Shown: positions 33,602-47,767 of the stretch, piece after piece | Position numbering within the stretch: the first letter of the stretch is position 1 | Layout: each line of letters begins with the position of its first letter | Origin: Schistocephalus solidus | Taxonomy: Eukaryota > Platyhelminthes > Cestoda > Diphyllobothriidea > Diphyllobothriidae | Direction of reading: 5' to 3' | NCBI GenBank assembly: GCA_017591395.1 | Contig: WEDG01007643.1 | Coordinates: forward strand, 1-64,000 | DNA: 64,000 nucleotides | The notes under the pieces: generated by a model | Told to the model about the DNA's origin: nothing | The model's database searches: none | Seen by the model: the letters and a program-made list of their open reading frames with translations, nothing else | Made by a program: the position numbers and the translations under genes

Positions 33602-36600
33602 CTGGGCGGCATGCAGAGGTAGCGAAAGAGATAGATAAGTAAACCGACAGGTTTAGAGGCAGAGGAAAGAGAGATGGACGCGGCAAATCCATACCAACTC
33701 CCTCCAAAAAGTCTCAACGTTAAGGATCTACTGCGCATAGTCACGCTATTATTATTATTACTACTACTACCACTATTACTATGGCTACTTATGCAAGGGT
33801 TATGTTAGAGTTAAAGTTCGTTTAGAGTCTGCCACGACACCGTTTTTTGAATTGCGCGCTGCTACGTGAACTGAGTTGGCGTATTTAAACAATCTGCGGC
33901 TCAGTTACTTCTTTTGCCTCTACAATTGCCTACTTGTTGCCATTTCCACCCCCACGCATAAAACCCCTCATTATCACAATTTACGTATTACAGGTTTGCG
34001 CCAAGTAGGGCTTGTGCATCTTAGATCACAGCCGTCCGACGAGACAGCAAAGACACCTGACACAGGAGGGCTAAACTACCGAGAAAGAGGACTACACAGA
34101 CTCACTTTTGGTCGATACTGCCACTGATCAGGAGGAGGGCACGAGCTGCTGCGAAACGCACATTGGGCACGGGATCCTCTGAGAGGAGCTGCAGCAGGAG
34201 TTGAAGGCAGGTCTGCAAGGTAGCTGCCGGCATTGTGGGCGGGGGCGAACAGTTTGGCGGCGGTGAAGCACTTGTGGGATCGCCAGTAGTCGAGGGTGCG
34301 GGAGGGGCAGCAGCAGCATTCTGTGATTGTGCAGAGACGTGCTTGTAGAGGCTCTGAGTGGCCGGCAGAATGAGTCCCGCGTGTGGTGCAGAATCACCCA
34401 GTGCACAGTAGACCGGTTCGTCCGGAATACCCGGTCCAAAGGTTCTAACCACGGAGACAGAGGGGAAAAGAGGATGCAAGTCACTGCCAGGCTGAAAGGA
34501 GCCCCCCAGGCGAAGAAGGGAATAGGAGGAGAGGGGGGGCGGATTTGAAACAACATATAGCTCCAAAAATGAATCGGAGGATGATGACGACGAGACCTCT
34601 ACTTTGTTTGGCAAGCTGCCCTATTCCCTAGGGTTCCATTAGTTGAAAATACTACACAACGAAGAATAAGCAACAACTGTAGTACTTCACAAAGCTGCAA
34701 TCGTGGAAAGCCCAAGTGTATTCCACTGGCAAAGAAATTGGCCAGCGTCTAATGAAGGTCAGAGGTTTGTGTGAATCGTTTGGGTCCAACACAACAGTGC
34801 AAGCCGACTCGAGAACCCAACGACTTCTGAATGAACTAGCCATAATTATGCCCAACTAACTAATTAACTCCACCTGGGCCCGGTGTCATTACCAAGCCAG
34901 GAAAACCGGAGGCGGGACTACTACTACTACCTCTAATATTGCATCAAACTGAAGAAGAGCAGAGCAAAGAGGAGACTGACAAGCTTTGCCATCACTATAT
35001 CTGCAACCCTAAAAAGGGTTTTCGGTTGGCTCACACTCAATTTTAAATAATGGTGGTAATGACTGACACCAGAAGGAAGTTTCGAGGGATGGAACTGCAC
35101 CCAACCCAAGCGCGTTAAATGCTCACACGGTGCCATTTGCCTTACCTCCGTCTGGCACGCTTTTGGTTCAAAGACCATGAAATTTGCGCACGGCCCCTGT
35201 GGAGGAGAAAGCTTTACTGCCACGGTGTACAACGCGATCGAAATTTAGAGAAGACTGCAAATCCAACCACCCACGCCCATACCCGTGTTCCTTTTTCTAC
35301 TGCTTCTACTCAATGGCCGCTACAAGCGCAGGCGACAAACGCGTATATGGCCCACTTAGTTTAAAACTACGAAATACCTACTTACGTAATTTGGGTAGGC
35401 TTAAGATAATCGACATCATTTTGAACATTCCCATGTCACCCTCTTAAGTGTTAACAGTAGGGTTAGCGTTCTGCTTCGGCCTCGGGTTAGGATTAGGCTC
35501 GGAGGTTTAGGGTCAGTCACGGTCATCCCCAGAGTCAAATTCAAGGATATTCTCTTCTTACTTTCTCCTTAAATTTGATTAACCAGTACGGGGAGGGATC
35601 ATTTCGCCTGAAATATCAAACCAAAACCCTTAGTTTTCATTCTTGCGTTCCCTTGCAGCTCCTAATTTTACTTATTTAAAATTATGGCTCGTGTTCTTTC
35701 TATGTATTGGGGTGTTTAAACAAGTCAGTGGCTCAAATATATTTTTTTACTCTTGCTTCCCGAAAAAAGCTGTCAGTTACATTCAATTCATCCATAAATC
35801 CCTCCCCTCCATACCATACTTGTGTTATGGGAGTCCTTTACTCGCAGTTTTCACAATGGGGTCACGTGTACAAACAAGACCACGTGAGATTGTAGGCTCC
35901 AGAACGGCAACAGACATAATGATGTCCAACAGATGTCCGTGTGAAGTTAGATTGGCATCAGTTGGGCGACCAGAACTTGCGGTAGGCGACAGACGGCATG
36001 AAAGGTCTAGTAAGATAGTGCGCTCTGGGTTAAATTCAGTCCGGTTGGTTTGATCCTGCTAACAATGAGTGAGACTGATTCTGCACAACATTTATTCCTG
36101 TAACAATCACGATGTGGTTTTAACATATATAACGAGGCTCTGAAAGCCATGGCTCGGAATGGAGGCAGTGTTGGGGACTGAGAACCGGGTCGTAATGACT
36201 GCTGGTTAATGTGGCGGCTGCTCGCAAGGATGCGCGACTTGGGTGAGTAAAGTTAGTTAGTGCAAGTTGAGAGGGCCAGAACTTGTGGGGCACGCGTAGA
36301 CGATAGTTTAATGTCGGATCAGCTGTTGTGCTCAAGTCCACCTCCAATCGTCTTAATCTGTGCACGCCAGAGGAACACTGTGGATGTGCGATAAAATAAT
36401 GAGATCGGTGTTGCAAAGGCCCCTCTAACTACGATCCAAACGGCACGAAAGTGCCCTATCTCCACAGAGCAGAAGTGGTTCCCACCAGGGTGGATAGAAG
36501 ATCTGTTCGAGTAACGTTTGCGATTCAATCAGATGTTCCAAAAACAGACCCGGGCCTCCATTACTCATCTGGGCAGAAACATTTTCCGACTGCTCTGGTT

Positions 36601-39600
36601 CTGAAGGAAGTAGGCTGTCTGACCTCTGAGGAGATAGGAAAATAAACGCCATGATTCAAACTCGCGATCGCTGGAGTCGTTGGCTAGGGCTGAGGACAAG
36701 CCTGGATAATAGGGGGGGGGGGGGGGGGGGAGAATAAGGTTTCTTCATACAGAAAGCTGGTGCGAAAGAACAGCCAGCCCTGGTCTCTGGTCTGGTGTGA
36801 TAGTAGCATGTGATGAGACGACGACGAAGACACGGAGGTAAGGATGATAATAGGTAGCCGGTTGTGAGCGTTACAAAGTTGTCGTGTGTGTGTGCGCGCG
36901 TAGGCTGAACGGAAGGATGTGATGATATGTGTGTGTGGGGGGAGGTGTCCGAAGGATGTTAACATCCTCACTGGTTAACGTTGATGAGCGGATGACCACT
37001 GGGAGCGCCTCGTCAGCTAAACCACTCAGGAATTGAATTTTTACAATGAATGCTCCAAACGCAGCCCTGGCAGGCCCGTAAAGCGTCAGAGGCGAGAACC
37101 TTGCTGCGCTCGGCGTTTCCAGGGCAGACACCGCCGCCGTCACGCCGCCCACAGCATTATCAAACAACCACGAACAAGACGTGTGTGCGCGCCACGCACC
37201 GAAATTCGCCTTACCGATTGGTCGACAGGCCTGCAACCTTGAATGTGAACGTGTTTGGCTTGGCCGCCTCCACACGCGACATGCGCGCGCACGCGCGCAC
37301 ACGCGACAGGAATGCAATCATGGCACGGACACGTACACGCACGCACGCGCCAGCAGCGGTATGGTGCGTGTTCGAGAGAGCTAGGGAGCGAAAATTAACC
37401 GACGACACATCGACATGATTACCACCACTACCGCCGGACGGCGGCGCGACCCCGGTGAATAAAGGGGCGAGAGGCCTAGTTACGTTGTATTCCTTCAGAC
37501 TTCAGCATGGCGCAGAGGCGCCACGGCAAAAGAACGAGAAGTGCTCTTTGGGTCATCGCCACAGAGACAAACCGAAACATCGGAGGATTCCGCCGATAGT
37601 TAGAAGCATTGACCCAACAACATGCACACCTGAAGGTATAAAGTAGTGAGTAGTATGATAAAAACCCCGTTTCCGATCGTCCCCACACACGTATGCACAT
37701 GCGTACACTGCTAGCCAAAAAAGAGTACCCGCGTGAACGCGGGAATGCAAGGGTGGTTGGTAGGTATTTGCGCACCTTAAGAGTGAAACGTGTATTTCTG
37801 TTGTGCTGTGAAACGTAGAGAAATGGGTGATTTTTCTTGGACGGAGTGTATATGTCATGTAGTCGGGAGACCCTAAATGCACGTGAAACGCAACAGGCCA
37901 GAGTCAAAATTATTCGGGAATTGGAAAAGAAGTTTTTTAAGACCGAAAGATACACTTTCTTCAAGGAAACAATTCTCAGAAGATACAATTTGCAACCAAA
38001 CGAGTTAAAGGAAGTATATGTTTGCTTATGTTTTCCATAACCATCAAAAGCATTAGGAAACACGCATACTAGAGTAGGTGACATAACTCGTGCAATATTT
38101 TCTGAAAATTTGATTCAAAAGTTAAGTGTTCACTTAGTATTGTTATTTTTGTTTGTTGAGTGGAGTTGAGGTTCAGGATGCGTTTTACTAAAGAACGCTG
38201 CATGTTTACTGCAGTATATTTAAGGAAAACAGACAAGATTTGGGTGAAATCGGAGGTTACCGGGCATTCAATAAATTTCCTATGTTAGTTAACATCACAG
38301 AGCAAAGTCCATGGTTATTCTGCATTGTACCATAAAAGAAATTAATAAAATTAAGCAAGTTTCCAAATATATCCCTTCTGCTAACGGTAAATTTGATCTT
38401 AATTTACTGAAAATCAGGTGAAGGCAAGTGTGAGAAAACGCACTGTTTTTCAAATACAAGCAGATAATTCAGCGTAATAAATTAACTTTTGCAAATTTGT
38501 GACGTATTTTTGCCACAAAACGCAAGGATAAACTTGGTTGCCAGTATGCTTTGTTTTAATATGGTGACAACGCCGAAAGATTACAAGATACATACATAGA
38601 GTTAGTTTTAAAGATTGATATGAATAAAGGCTACTTTAAATAAGGTACTTTTTTATAATATACTATCTGTTAATCTAGAATGCAGAAACGCAATGGACAG
38701 AAGATTAGCAGTTTTCGCAAAATAATGGTGTATATTCGGCCACTCTGGTGTGCATTTAAAATCTTAGAACAAGGCACTAGAGTAAACAAATGAAGTGGAA
38801 GACCTTCCAATATAAAGTCAAAAGTGAGTTCTTTCATATTCGGCAGAAAAGGGATCACTTATTCTCAAGAAAGTCAAGGAACCGGTCAAAATTCCACATT
38901 TTCATCTTGATTCAACTTTAAAAAATAAAGTACGCAGATATTCGACAGTGAATTATCAACTTCAAACACTTTTAAAAGAGGTACCTTATTATAGAAAGTT
39001 TCTTAATTGCGAATTTTTGTTGTGGACGTTCATTTTTCTCTGAAATGAGTGGTCGTGTTTGGGTGGATCTACAAATATGACTTCAAAGGCCATCTGCAGT
39101 AAAACGAAGATCCAAAATTTCGCCTCTTCGGTAAATACTTTTAAGAACTAACTTATTTTGAAGGTTTTGATGAACACATAAGATAGAATCTACATTTATG
39201 GCCAAGATATTGAAAACACCCGAAATCGTGAAATTTTCGCCGGTATTTCAAGGACGAGCTGACACGAATTATAATTCAATATTGAAAAATACCAATAAAG
39301 AAATTTAGCGCATGGAAAGTTCTCTTAATGTACACAAAGTGGTATGCTTACGATATTAGACGATGATTCTATTTAAATGTATTAGTCGTACATACAGCGA
39401 TTTATCACGTTTTGGACATGAACCGCTTTTTTTAAAAAAATGGTATTTATAACTAAGAAATATTACTTTTCATATTTCCTTTAGGTTTTACATTCCTATT
39501 GAGTTGTTTATTAGTATTTCAAAGCATTTGGACTTGCGGTAGTGCCGTTTTTCGAGCGATTATCAAGCTTTCGTAAATTTCGGCACTTTGCATGTGATAC

Positions 39601-42600
39601 GGCCTAAACTGCACTTAAGTAGTCATTTTTTACAGAGTCCTGTTGTCGCAACGGCCAGAAGGCTCATTCAAAGCCGGCATGTTGACTTGACTGAAGCATC
39701 TTGAGATTAGGCTGTACGATAGCCAATGTGACAACCCTACTCTTAGACCAATTTACTTCGCATCCAAAACATTTTTCAAAATTTGGCTTGACATTTCATG
39801 ATATAGGCGTAAAAACGGGCCTCCCCATCAGACATAGTCCGCCTGATTCCGCAGAATACTGTTATGCCAAGGCGGGGAGGGTTTGGTCGTCAGGCATGAG
39901 TGCTTCCTTAACGCAACTTTCATTTGGAAGAACCGGTTTGACCGCCTCCAATGTTCGCCCGTAATGAAGCAGTGATCGCAGCGGCTAGGCCCTCGGAAGA
40001 CGTCTATTCACGAAAACGCAGAGCCGCTTTTTCTCTTCGCGACTGCGCAAACCAGAGCAGGAGGGAGGGGGGGGGGTCAAGGGAGACGAGATAGCACGCA
40101 GGTTGAAGGAGTGTGCAACCAGCAAGGCGTCTCCGACCGCAAGTAGAAAGATCCAACTGCAGCGCTTCAGTCTTTCCTCCGGGGAGACGGCAGGATTAAA
40201 ACATCTACTGATAACTTGAGTGAGCAACGCGCACAGAGGTCAAGATTCACAGCCGTAAAACACTCACATATTTCTGTCGTCTGAGGAATCTCACGTGAAA
40301 ACCATGGACTCTCTCTCTCTCTCGAATGCAGCATCAGGTATCATAAAACAGACAGTGAATGCATGCATGGTGCAGTACTCACGGGGAGCACCCACTATGC
40401 AACAGCGCACATTTGCATTTGTTCGCATTTGGTGTGATGATGACTAGATCGCCTGCCTTGGAGTCATTACGGGCCAGGGCAAAACGAGCGTCAGCATTCA
40501 GTTCTTCGACGAAAAGCCACTTTCACAGAACCTACTACTATTTTCAGACCAAGAATTAAACAGGAATAAGGCTTTTTACACGCCTCTGTTGACAAAAATG
40601 GCGTTTTTTATCGACCGGGCCTAACATAACTCGGGTGCTTCGACATGAACCTCTTCAATAGAGGCGAAATAAGTTGATTCAAGATGACAGTCATAGATGC
40701 CTTGGTTTTATACGGAGAGCAGCGTTTTTTCCAACGCGCACTCCGTTTGATTTGACTACTTTTGCGCAGGGGAAACCAATGCGCTTGTTTATGGCCTGCG
40801 TACAGAACTGTGATGCAAACAGGACTGCGATACACGCGTCTACCATCTATCGCGCGGACATCGGCCTCGGTGAGATGTTCACTTTTTTACTGTACGTTCG
40901 AACGCTGGTTCGCGTGAGCTAAGAGCAGGCGCACGCTTGAGTCAGCCCCATTATAAGGGCATAACTCAAAAAGTAATTCGAAAAAGATCTCCGGCGAAGG
41001 AGAAGCTAGAAAGCAAGACAGAAAACCAAATATGTTTGTTTTTGGGCAATCAGCAGCCAACAGCTACTGTCGGCTTTCGAGATAATAACTGCATTAGGGG
41101 GCAGGCAATTGCATTGTTCTATGGTAACTTAAATGGAAAACTCAAGACTGGCAAAACCACGAGCCCATGGCGCAGTGGGTCGTGGATTTGAGCCTCGGGT
41201 GGCGTAACACCTGGGGTTGGGTATGGCTGGCTGATGACGGATACTACGCCAGAAATGATCATTCCAGTCTCCCCGATCTTTGTCGGTAATGTTCTTCTGC
41301 CTATGATACTAACTGCTGGGCTGCTGCTGGTGGGGCTCGAAAGTGAGCCCCATGGCAGAACGGGACGAACGAGTCCAAACAACGCAGCCATAGATGTATT
41401 AACCGAAATTATGCACGAAGCAAAAAACTAGTCTTGTACTTATGTCTGGCACAGTTATGACCATACCTGATATTGCCAGCCACGATGAGGTCGTGAACTG
41501 CACCTAGCAACGCCAGACCATAGATACTTTCTTAAGATGGTGAAAACTCCGGGTGCATCAGCGATTCGGCAGATGATGTCGTCCTTGCTCTGCAACAGCC
41601 TCTACTCTTAAAGTTGACAGCTAGTAGCCTCTCCCCACCAGAGACGTATCTTTTCCTGATCAGGGATGCACTTCGAAAACACGTTTATCTTCCCAATGTT
41701 TATCGGCAACCATCAAATAAGTTTGCCAGCCACCGTCACCTTGTGCGTAGGCTTTAAAGCGCTAAAGGCGACAACTTCGAACAAACAATCCGAGCGGCTG
41801 TTGGGGGACCAACGCATACTAAAAATCCACCAGGAAGCATCACGATCAGGGTATAACGATCCATCAGCTAGAAGGAAGTAAATTAGGGAAAATGTCGTCA
41901 ATTTTTGTGAGATGAGGCTGGCTCTCCAACCGCCCCCACCACGCTAGGAGCTGGGAAAATGAACGCGTAAAGAGATGCGACAACCTGCATCTGCATCAAC
42001 GAACCAGGTAGTTACGGCAGTAGCCTTAGTACAGGCACGATCAGGTTGATGTGCACCCACAGAAAAACACAGGTGTTGCGCATTGCTAGACGGTCACCTG
42101 TTGGGTTCAAGATGGAACTCCGGCCAAGTGTGTATGTTTTCGGTGATGGGTGTGCGAAGATATGAGCAAATTGACGAAAAAAGGGAGAAGGGAAATGGCA
42201 TTCCTGACTTATTTGTCGTTTTCCGTCAGCTGTGAAGGATAGATTCCGAGTCTGGGGAACCAAAAGGTAGGGTTGCAACCAGTGGCTCCTCATAGACCCG
42301 CACTAAGTCGACTACGTTCGGAATACTGACAATAATGAGGAAGGAGCAGGCTCGCCCGACTGTCACGCTCAGGAACCTTCTAAAGGTAGGGGGGAGGGGA
42401 GGGGAGGCGGGTGGGACTAACAGCAAACGATGCAAGGCGATGCGCTGACTGAAAGACCAGGTCAGCTTTTTACCTCGCCTACTCATCTGCTGGACAGGGG
42501 AGGGGGTAAGATGCGTTAGGCACAAGGGATAGAGGAGGAGGCCTCAATAACGAGTTTGTAAGTCATCAACCAACGAAACTATGCGTTCACGATTCTGGCA

Positions 42601-45600
42601 GCTGCGATCAGGAAAACGCAAAGCCACATGCGAATGCCCTTCACCGACCTGACCTGGCTGTAGTGCGGAAAGTAGAGGCTGCCTTTTTTGCGTCAGAGCT
42701 CCAGGCAGTGGTGGTGGTGGCGGCATGAAGATAGACAATCGACGATTGAGCGGCTTTACTGACCCGGAGTTCTACAGCGAAACGGAACGCGCACGCACTC
42801 TGGTCTGAGGTCAAAGAGCCAAATCTACACAACTTCAATAGCGAGATGTCTCGGAGCAGGACCAGAACAGTTTCCGCCATTGACATTGTAGCATTGACTG
42901 CAGGACAGAAAACACTAGTTCCAAGGGTTTTTCATTGAAATGACAAGAAAGCTAGGGGAATAGACGTTGAGCGGACGTCTGTCCTTCAGTTATTCAAAAC
43001 CCCAGTTAAGTTGTGGTTCACTGGAGAGTGGGTGTGTGGAATCACTTCGGAAGTGGCCAATGGCTGCCCAAAAATAGGCAACACTGGACTGACATTGGGA
43101 ACGCGTTAACCAGGCTGCGAAGGCTGCGTACGAGGCCATAGTTACTGCTTTACACAGGGGGGAGGGAGGAATAGTGGCAATTCTTAGACGTAAACCGTCA
43201 CTCCGCGTCCGGTCTACCATCATCCGTTCATTGACAGGCAGTCAACAAGTGTGTGGACGAGGGAAGCGAGAGAGAGAGAGAGAGGTTGGACACGGGGGAT
43301 CCATCCGCGCGGCAAATTAGTACCATTCGCACTAGAACACGATGCGCTAACAATCGAGGCAGCGATGATCAGATGGGCTTAACGTAACCCCCTCCCTTTT
43401 TGGCTCATCCCTCGTCACGCCTCCCCATTAGGGTTGACGTTGAGCCTAGGAGGTTATGGACTATGGAGCTGCAATCATGCCTGGTCTAGCCGGGTTCTAA
43501 ATAGGGGGTAGGCCATCAGCGTTGTCAATTGCAGTTGGCCTTTCAGTCACCATCAGCACGAGAGTCGTATTTAACGATACATTCCTTTTAATTTGTCTTC
43601 AATGTGATTCGTCATTATGAGCTGCGGTCAGTTGGCCCGCACGCTCGGCTTTCATTTTGCCGTTCATTTGCAGCTTCTAATCTACAGTACGCGCCCATGT
43701 AGCTAGATGTAATTTTTTTCCACGTTGATTTCTGGAAACAGTTAGCTGCCAGCTTCGTTTATGCCGCCCATAAAAGTTACATTTCAGTGTTACAGGCATC
43801 CCTGTCCTCCCCGGCCCTCGTGTTCTGAGAAGAGTCACATACCTGATCGTCACTATCGCGGCTCGGAACTTTGTCAAATGATGGCATAGGTCGGTTATTC
43901 TCAGGACTGGGAGTCAGGCAGCAATGGCCCTTATAGACGTGACTATGGCTCCCACTAGATGTAACCTTGCAACCCCTGCGTCAACGGGAGTGTGGTAGAT
44001 GCTGGGCAAGTCCGCCTCCATATAAAGGGAGCAGACTTGCGCAGCGTCAACCCTGTCCCCACCGGACTTATGAATTCCAGCATCAAAACAGCCGGAGAAG
44101 AGTTTGAGTGTAGTGCGCTAAGCCAGGCATTACACCCAGTGCCATAAACGCATTTCGCAGAAGCAACCAAGATAGATCAAACAATGGGAAGAAACCGGCA
44201 GCACCCACCTGCACAGCGAGGATAAAAATCTGTCGGAGGTGGTAGTTGGAGTCAGATGCGAGTGCCCTGAGGCCGCGAGCCATAGCCGTTGCGGTCAGAC
44301 TCGCGATGGACATGCCAGAGGTGCAGTTGGCGACACCAGCCGCCCCCGTCGCCACCGCGTCAGAAGGCACGGAGGCTGAAAGAGACGCCGGCGTAGCAGC
44401 AGCATCACCCGCGGAGCCTCCAGAGAGGGGAGATGAGGCGGGTAAGGAGGAGGCTATCGTCGAGCCACCGGTCGCGGCATTGCCTGACGATACGCCGACC
44501 GGAGAGGCCGCGGTGCTGTTGGTGGTCCCGGAGCCAGCAGTGTTGGCTTGGCCGCCGCCAGTAGCCCCACCGCCCGTGCCCATGATAGCGTCCTTGGCAG
44601 CGGAGGGACAGGAGCGCAGAAGGCGGGCGAGGGTACGACAGGCGCAGTCGCGCACGGCCCAAGTCGGATCCCGTAACCAGGCGAGTGCAGAAGGAAGGAT
44701 TGTCTCTCGCAGACAGGATTCCGGCTATAGGCACAGAGGAGTGAGGGCAAAGCATAGGCCAAGAAGAGGATTTAGACATGTAAGGCTGACCCTATATTGG
44801 TTAATATAGTACCGGTGTTAGGAAGAGGAGGCCTTACGCTAGGTCAGTCACTGCTTTCAAACTTATCTATGGTCGGGTTGACTCGGAATCGGAGGAAGTG
44901 AGATCACGTCAACTGTGGTTACAAGCAGCCAAAGCGGCTTGAAAAACCACAAGCTGAGGGTATAGGTTGAACTTCTGCAGGAGTCAAGGTTAGACTACAA
45001 TACCTCTACCTTCATATGTGCATGTTAAGTCCCGTTTCTTGAGTCCGACTTCTCAAGGCACACGCACACGCGTGCTTTCAGCCTCAGCAGTCACTGCATC
45101 CGCGTTTATCTCTAAACGTCACGACCCCCTCCCCTCAATTTACCAACATGCATACTCTGAGACAGTTATAGTTTTCGTCGCTTGCTACGCGTGAACCTTA
45201 AGGCCAGTTTGAAATCCAATGGGTGCATACAGAATGTCAGTCAACGGCAGGCATAGCGGCCTAATTGGCTGTTTTAAATGTCCTAGCTAGTGGTTTAAGT
45301 GCCGTTTAGCAATCGAATGCCGAATCTAAAAGGCGAGTTTCAGGAAGCAGTCCTAAAGGAGACACGATCAACTGGAATAAGAGCTTTATTAGCCTAACAT
45401 ATCGGAACATCACTCGAATCCATAATTAAAGACGAAGTCAGGGTATTGGATTGTACAGATGTCGCCGTATTTACAGGATGTAGTGACATGTCATATATAT
45501 ATATATATATATGTTAAAGTGGAACCGACAAAGACAAGGGAGACCGGAATGGCCATTTCTGGCTTATTAGCCGCATCAGCCAGTCATACCCAATCCCAAG

Positions 45601-45624
45601 TGTGGCACACCTGGGATTCATACT

Positions 45625-45667
<43 letters not shown>

Positions 45668-47709
45668 CTAATAGAAGCGAAGATGCGCGTTCCCGGAAAT
45701 AAATGAGAAGAAGAGGCGATCACGGGAACCATGGTTTTATTGTCCTGACGTTTCAAAATCAAACAAGATTTCATCGTCGGAGGTAAATATTGTACCGCGC
45801 CTCACAGTATTTATAGGTGGTAACATTTCGGCTAATACGGAATTACTAAGGTCTTTGAATTTGCCTTGAGGATGGGCCGGGTAGGGGGTGGAGATCCTCA
45901 GTCATCATGCTGCTTGATGAGCAGGGTGGTGTTTCATCCTTGGCGATCATCCTTTGCCTGTTCACTGACTCCGTGGTGGACTGGGGGAGGGCGGGTGATG
46001 GCTTGTTATCAATCTGGTTGGGGGCCGGCGTTCGCACGTTGGCAGTAGTCGTCAGTACCCTCATCGACCGAAGCTGCCGCCCCAGGCTTTTAATCTTGGT
46101 TGCGATCGCACCTCCGTGTGTATTCGCACCTGCCGGATAAGTGGTTGAGCTGGCCGAGGCGATAACTGTTCCTTCGTCGGGTCTGGGTTGTGTTGCGATT
46201 GCGTGCGTGTCCGCCATGGACTCACCCATGTTCGGATGCACGTTAGGACCATGTTCACGTTGTCTCTTTCGATCATTGAGCTGTGTCCGGAGGGCTTGGT
46301 AGGCCGTAGGAAGCGTCACACAACGATTGATGGAGGTTGTTCCCGTGTGCCAAGCCTCGATTGTTTCCCTTGCCACGCGGTCACTTCCCCGACCAAGAAT
46401 TTCAGCATTCTGGAAGGCGAACGTGTGTCCAGAGTCTGCGCAATGGTCCGCCACCATGACGGTGTTTCGGAGGCGTTCTCCCGTCTCCTAAGACCGATGG
46501 GGATCGGCATCGCCCACCGGCCAGAGTCAACCATTCGACATCTAGTTATGAGGCCTAAGGCCCCTCTGCCCCGAGGTGAAACAACAAACGTCATCTACCG
46601 GGTTCAATGCAATTTCTGCGCAGTCAACTACATTGGAGAAACCGGGAAACATCTACAAACCCGGGTCGGAGAACACATGAGGGCGATAAGAAAAATGGAC
46701 CCGCTGTCTTTGGTGGCGGACCATTGCGCAGACTCTGGACGCACGTTCGCTTTCCAGAATGCACGCAATCGCAACACAACCCAGACCCGACGAAGGAACA
46801 GTTATCGCCTCGGCCAGCTCAACCACTTATCCGGCAGGTGCGAATACACACGGAGGTGCGATCGCAACCAAGATTAACAGCCTGGGGCGGCAGCTTCGGT
46901 CGATGAGGGAACTGATGACTACTGCCAACGTGCGAACGCCGACCAGATTGAGCACAAGCCATCACCCGCCCTCCCCCAGTCCACCACGGACTCAGTGAAC
47001 AGGCAAAGGATGATCGCCATGGATGAAACACCACCCTGCTCATCAAGCAGCATGATGACTGAGGATCTCCACCCCCTACCCGGCCCATTCTCAAGGCAAA
47101 TTCAAAGACCTTAGTAATTCCGTATTGGCCGAAATGTTACCACCTATAAATACTGTGAGGCGCGGTACAATATTTACCTCTGACGATGAAATCTTGTTTG
47201 ATTTTGAAACGTCAGGACAATAAAACCATGGTTCCCGTGATCGCCTCTTCTTCTCATTTATTTCCGGGAACGCACATCTTCGCTTCTATATATATATATA
47301 TATATATATATATGATAGTGTGGGGCTCACCGATCTGCTTAAGGAATATGCATGTTCCGTTGTGCCCTGGAGCTCAGACTAGAGCCCTCGCAGGCGGTCG
47401 CATAGCGACGTGTAGCATATGATGGAATGGAACCGACAAAGACAAGGGAGACCGGAATGGCCATTTCTGGCTTATTAGCCGTCATCAGCCAGTCATACCC
47501 AATCCCAAGTGTGGCACACCTGGGATTCGAACCCGCGACCTTTGGTATTTGAGTCGAACGCTCTACCGTTGAGCCACGGGCTCGTTGTGTGCCACACAGG
47601 TGGGAATGGTGTGTGCCACACTTGGGATTGGGTATGACTGGCTGATGACGGCTAATAAGCCAGAAATGGCCATTCCGGTCTCCCTTGTCTTTGTCGGTTC
47701 CATTCCATT

Positions 47710-47767
<58 letters not shown>

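Noticed and set aside
36871..37317. 148-codon minus-strand frame as a possible extra PP2A-like exon
   Set aside because: The neighbouring exons (44,209-44,724 and 34,106-34,491) already join in phase 0 with colinear family alignment. This frame has no HEAT residues and is partly CA/CG repeat.
37476..38084. 202-codon minus-strand open frame
   Set aside because: It overlaps a dispersed A/T-rich repeat, shows no domain, and no splice phase of the PP2A-like gene calls for it.
44246..44809. 187-codon plus-strand open frame rich in Ala/Pro/Glu
   Set aside because: It is the complement of the Gly/Ala/Ser-rich PP2A-like exon at 44,209-44,724. The minus-strand reading has splice sites, phase and HEAT motifs.
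47559..47583. Possible functional tRNA gene
   Set aside because: The A and B boxes are good, but the head passes directly into the SINE body, and the acceptor stem does not close. It is a SINE head.
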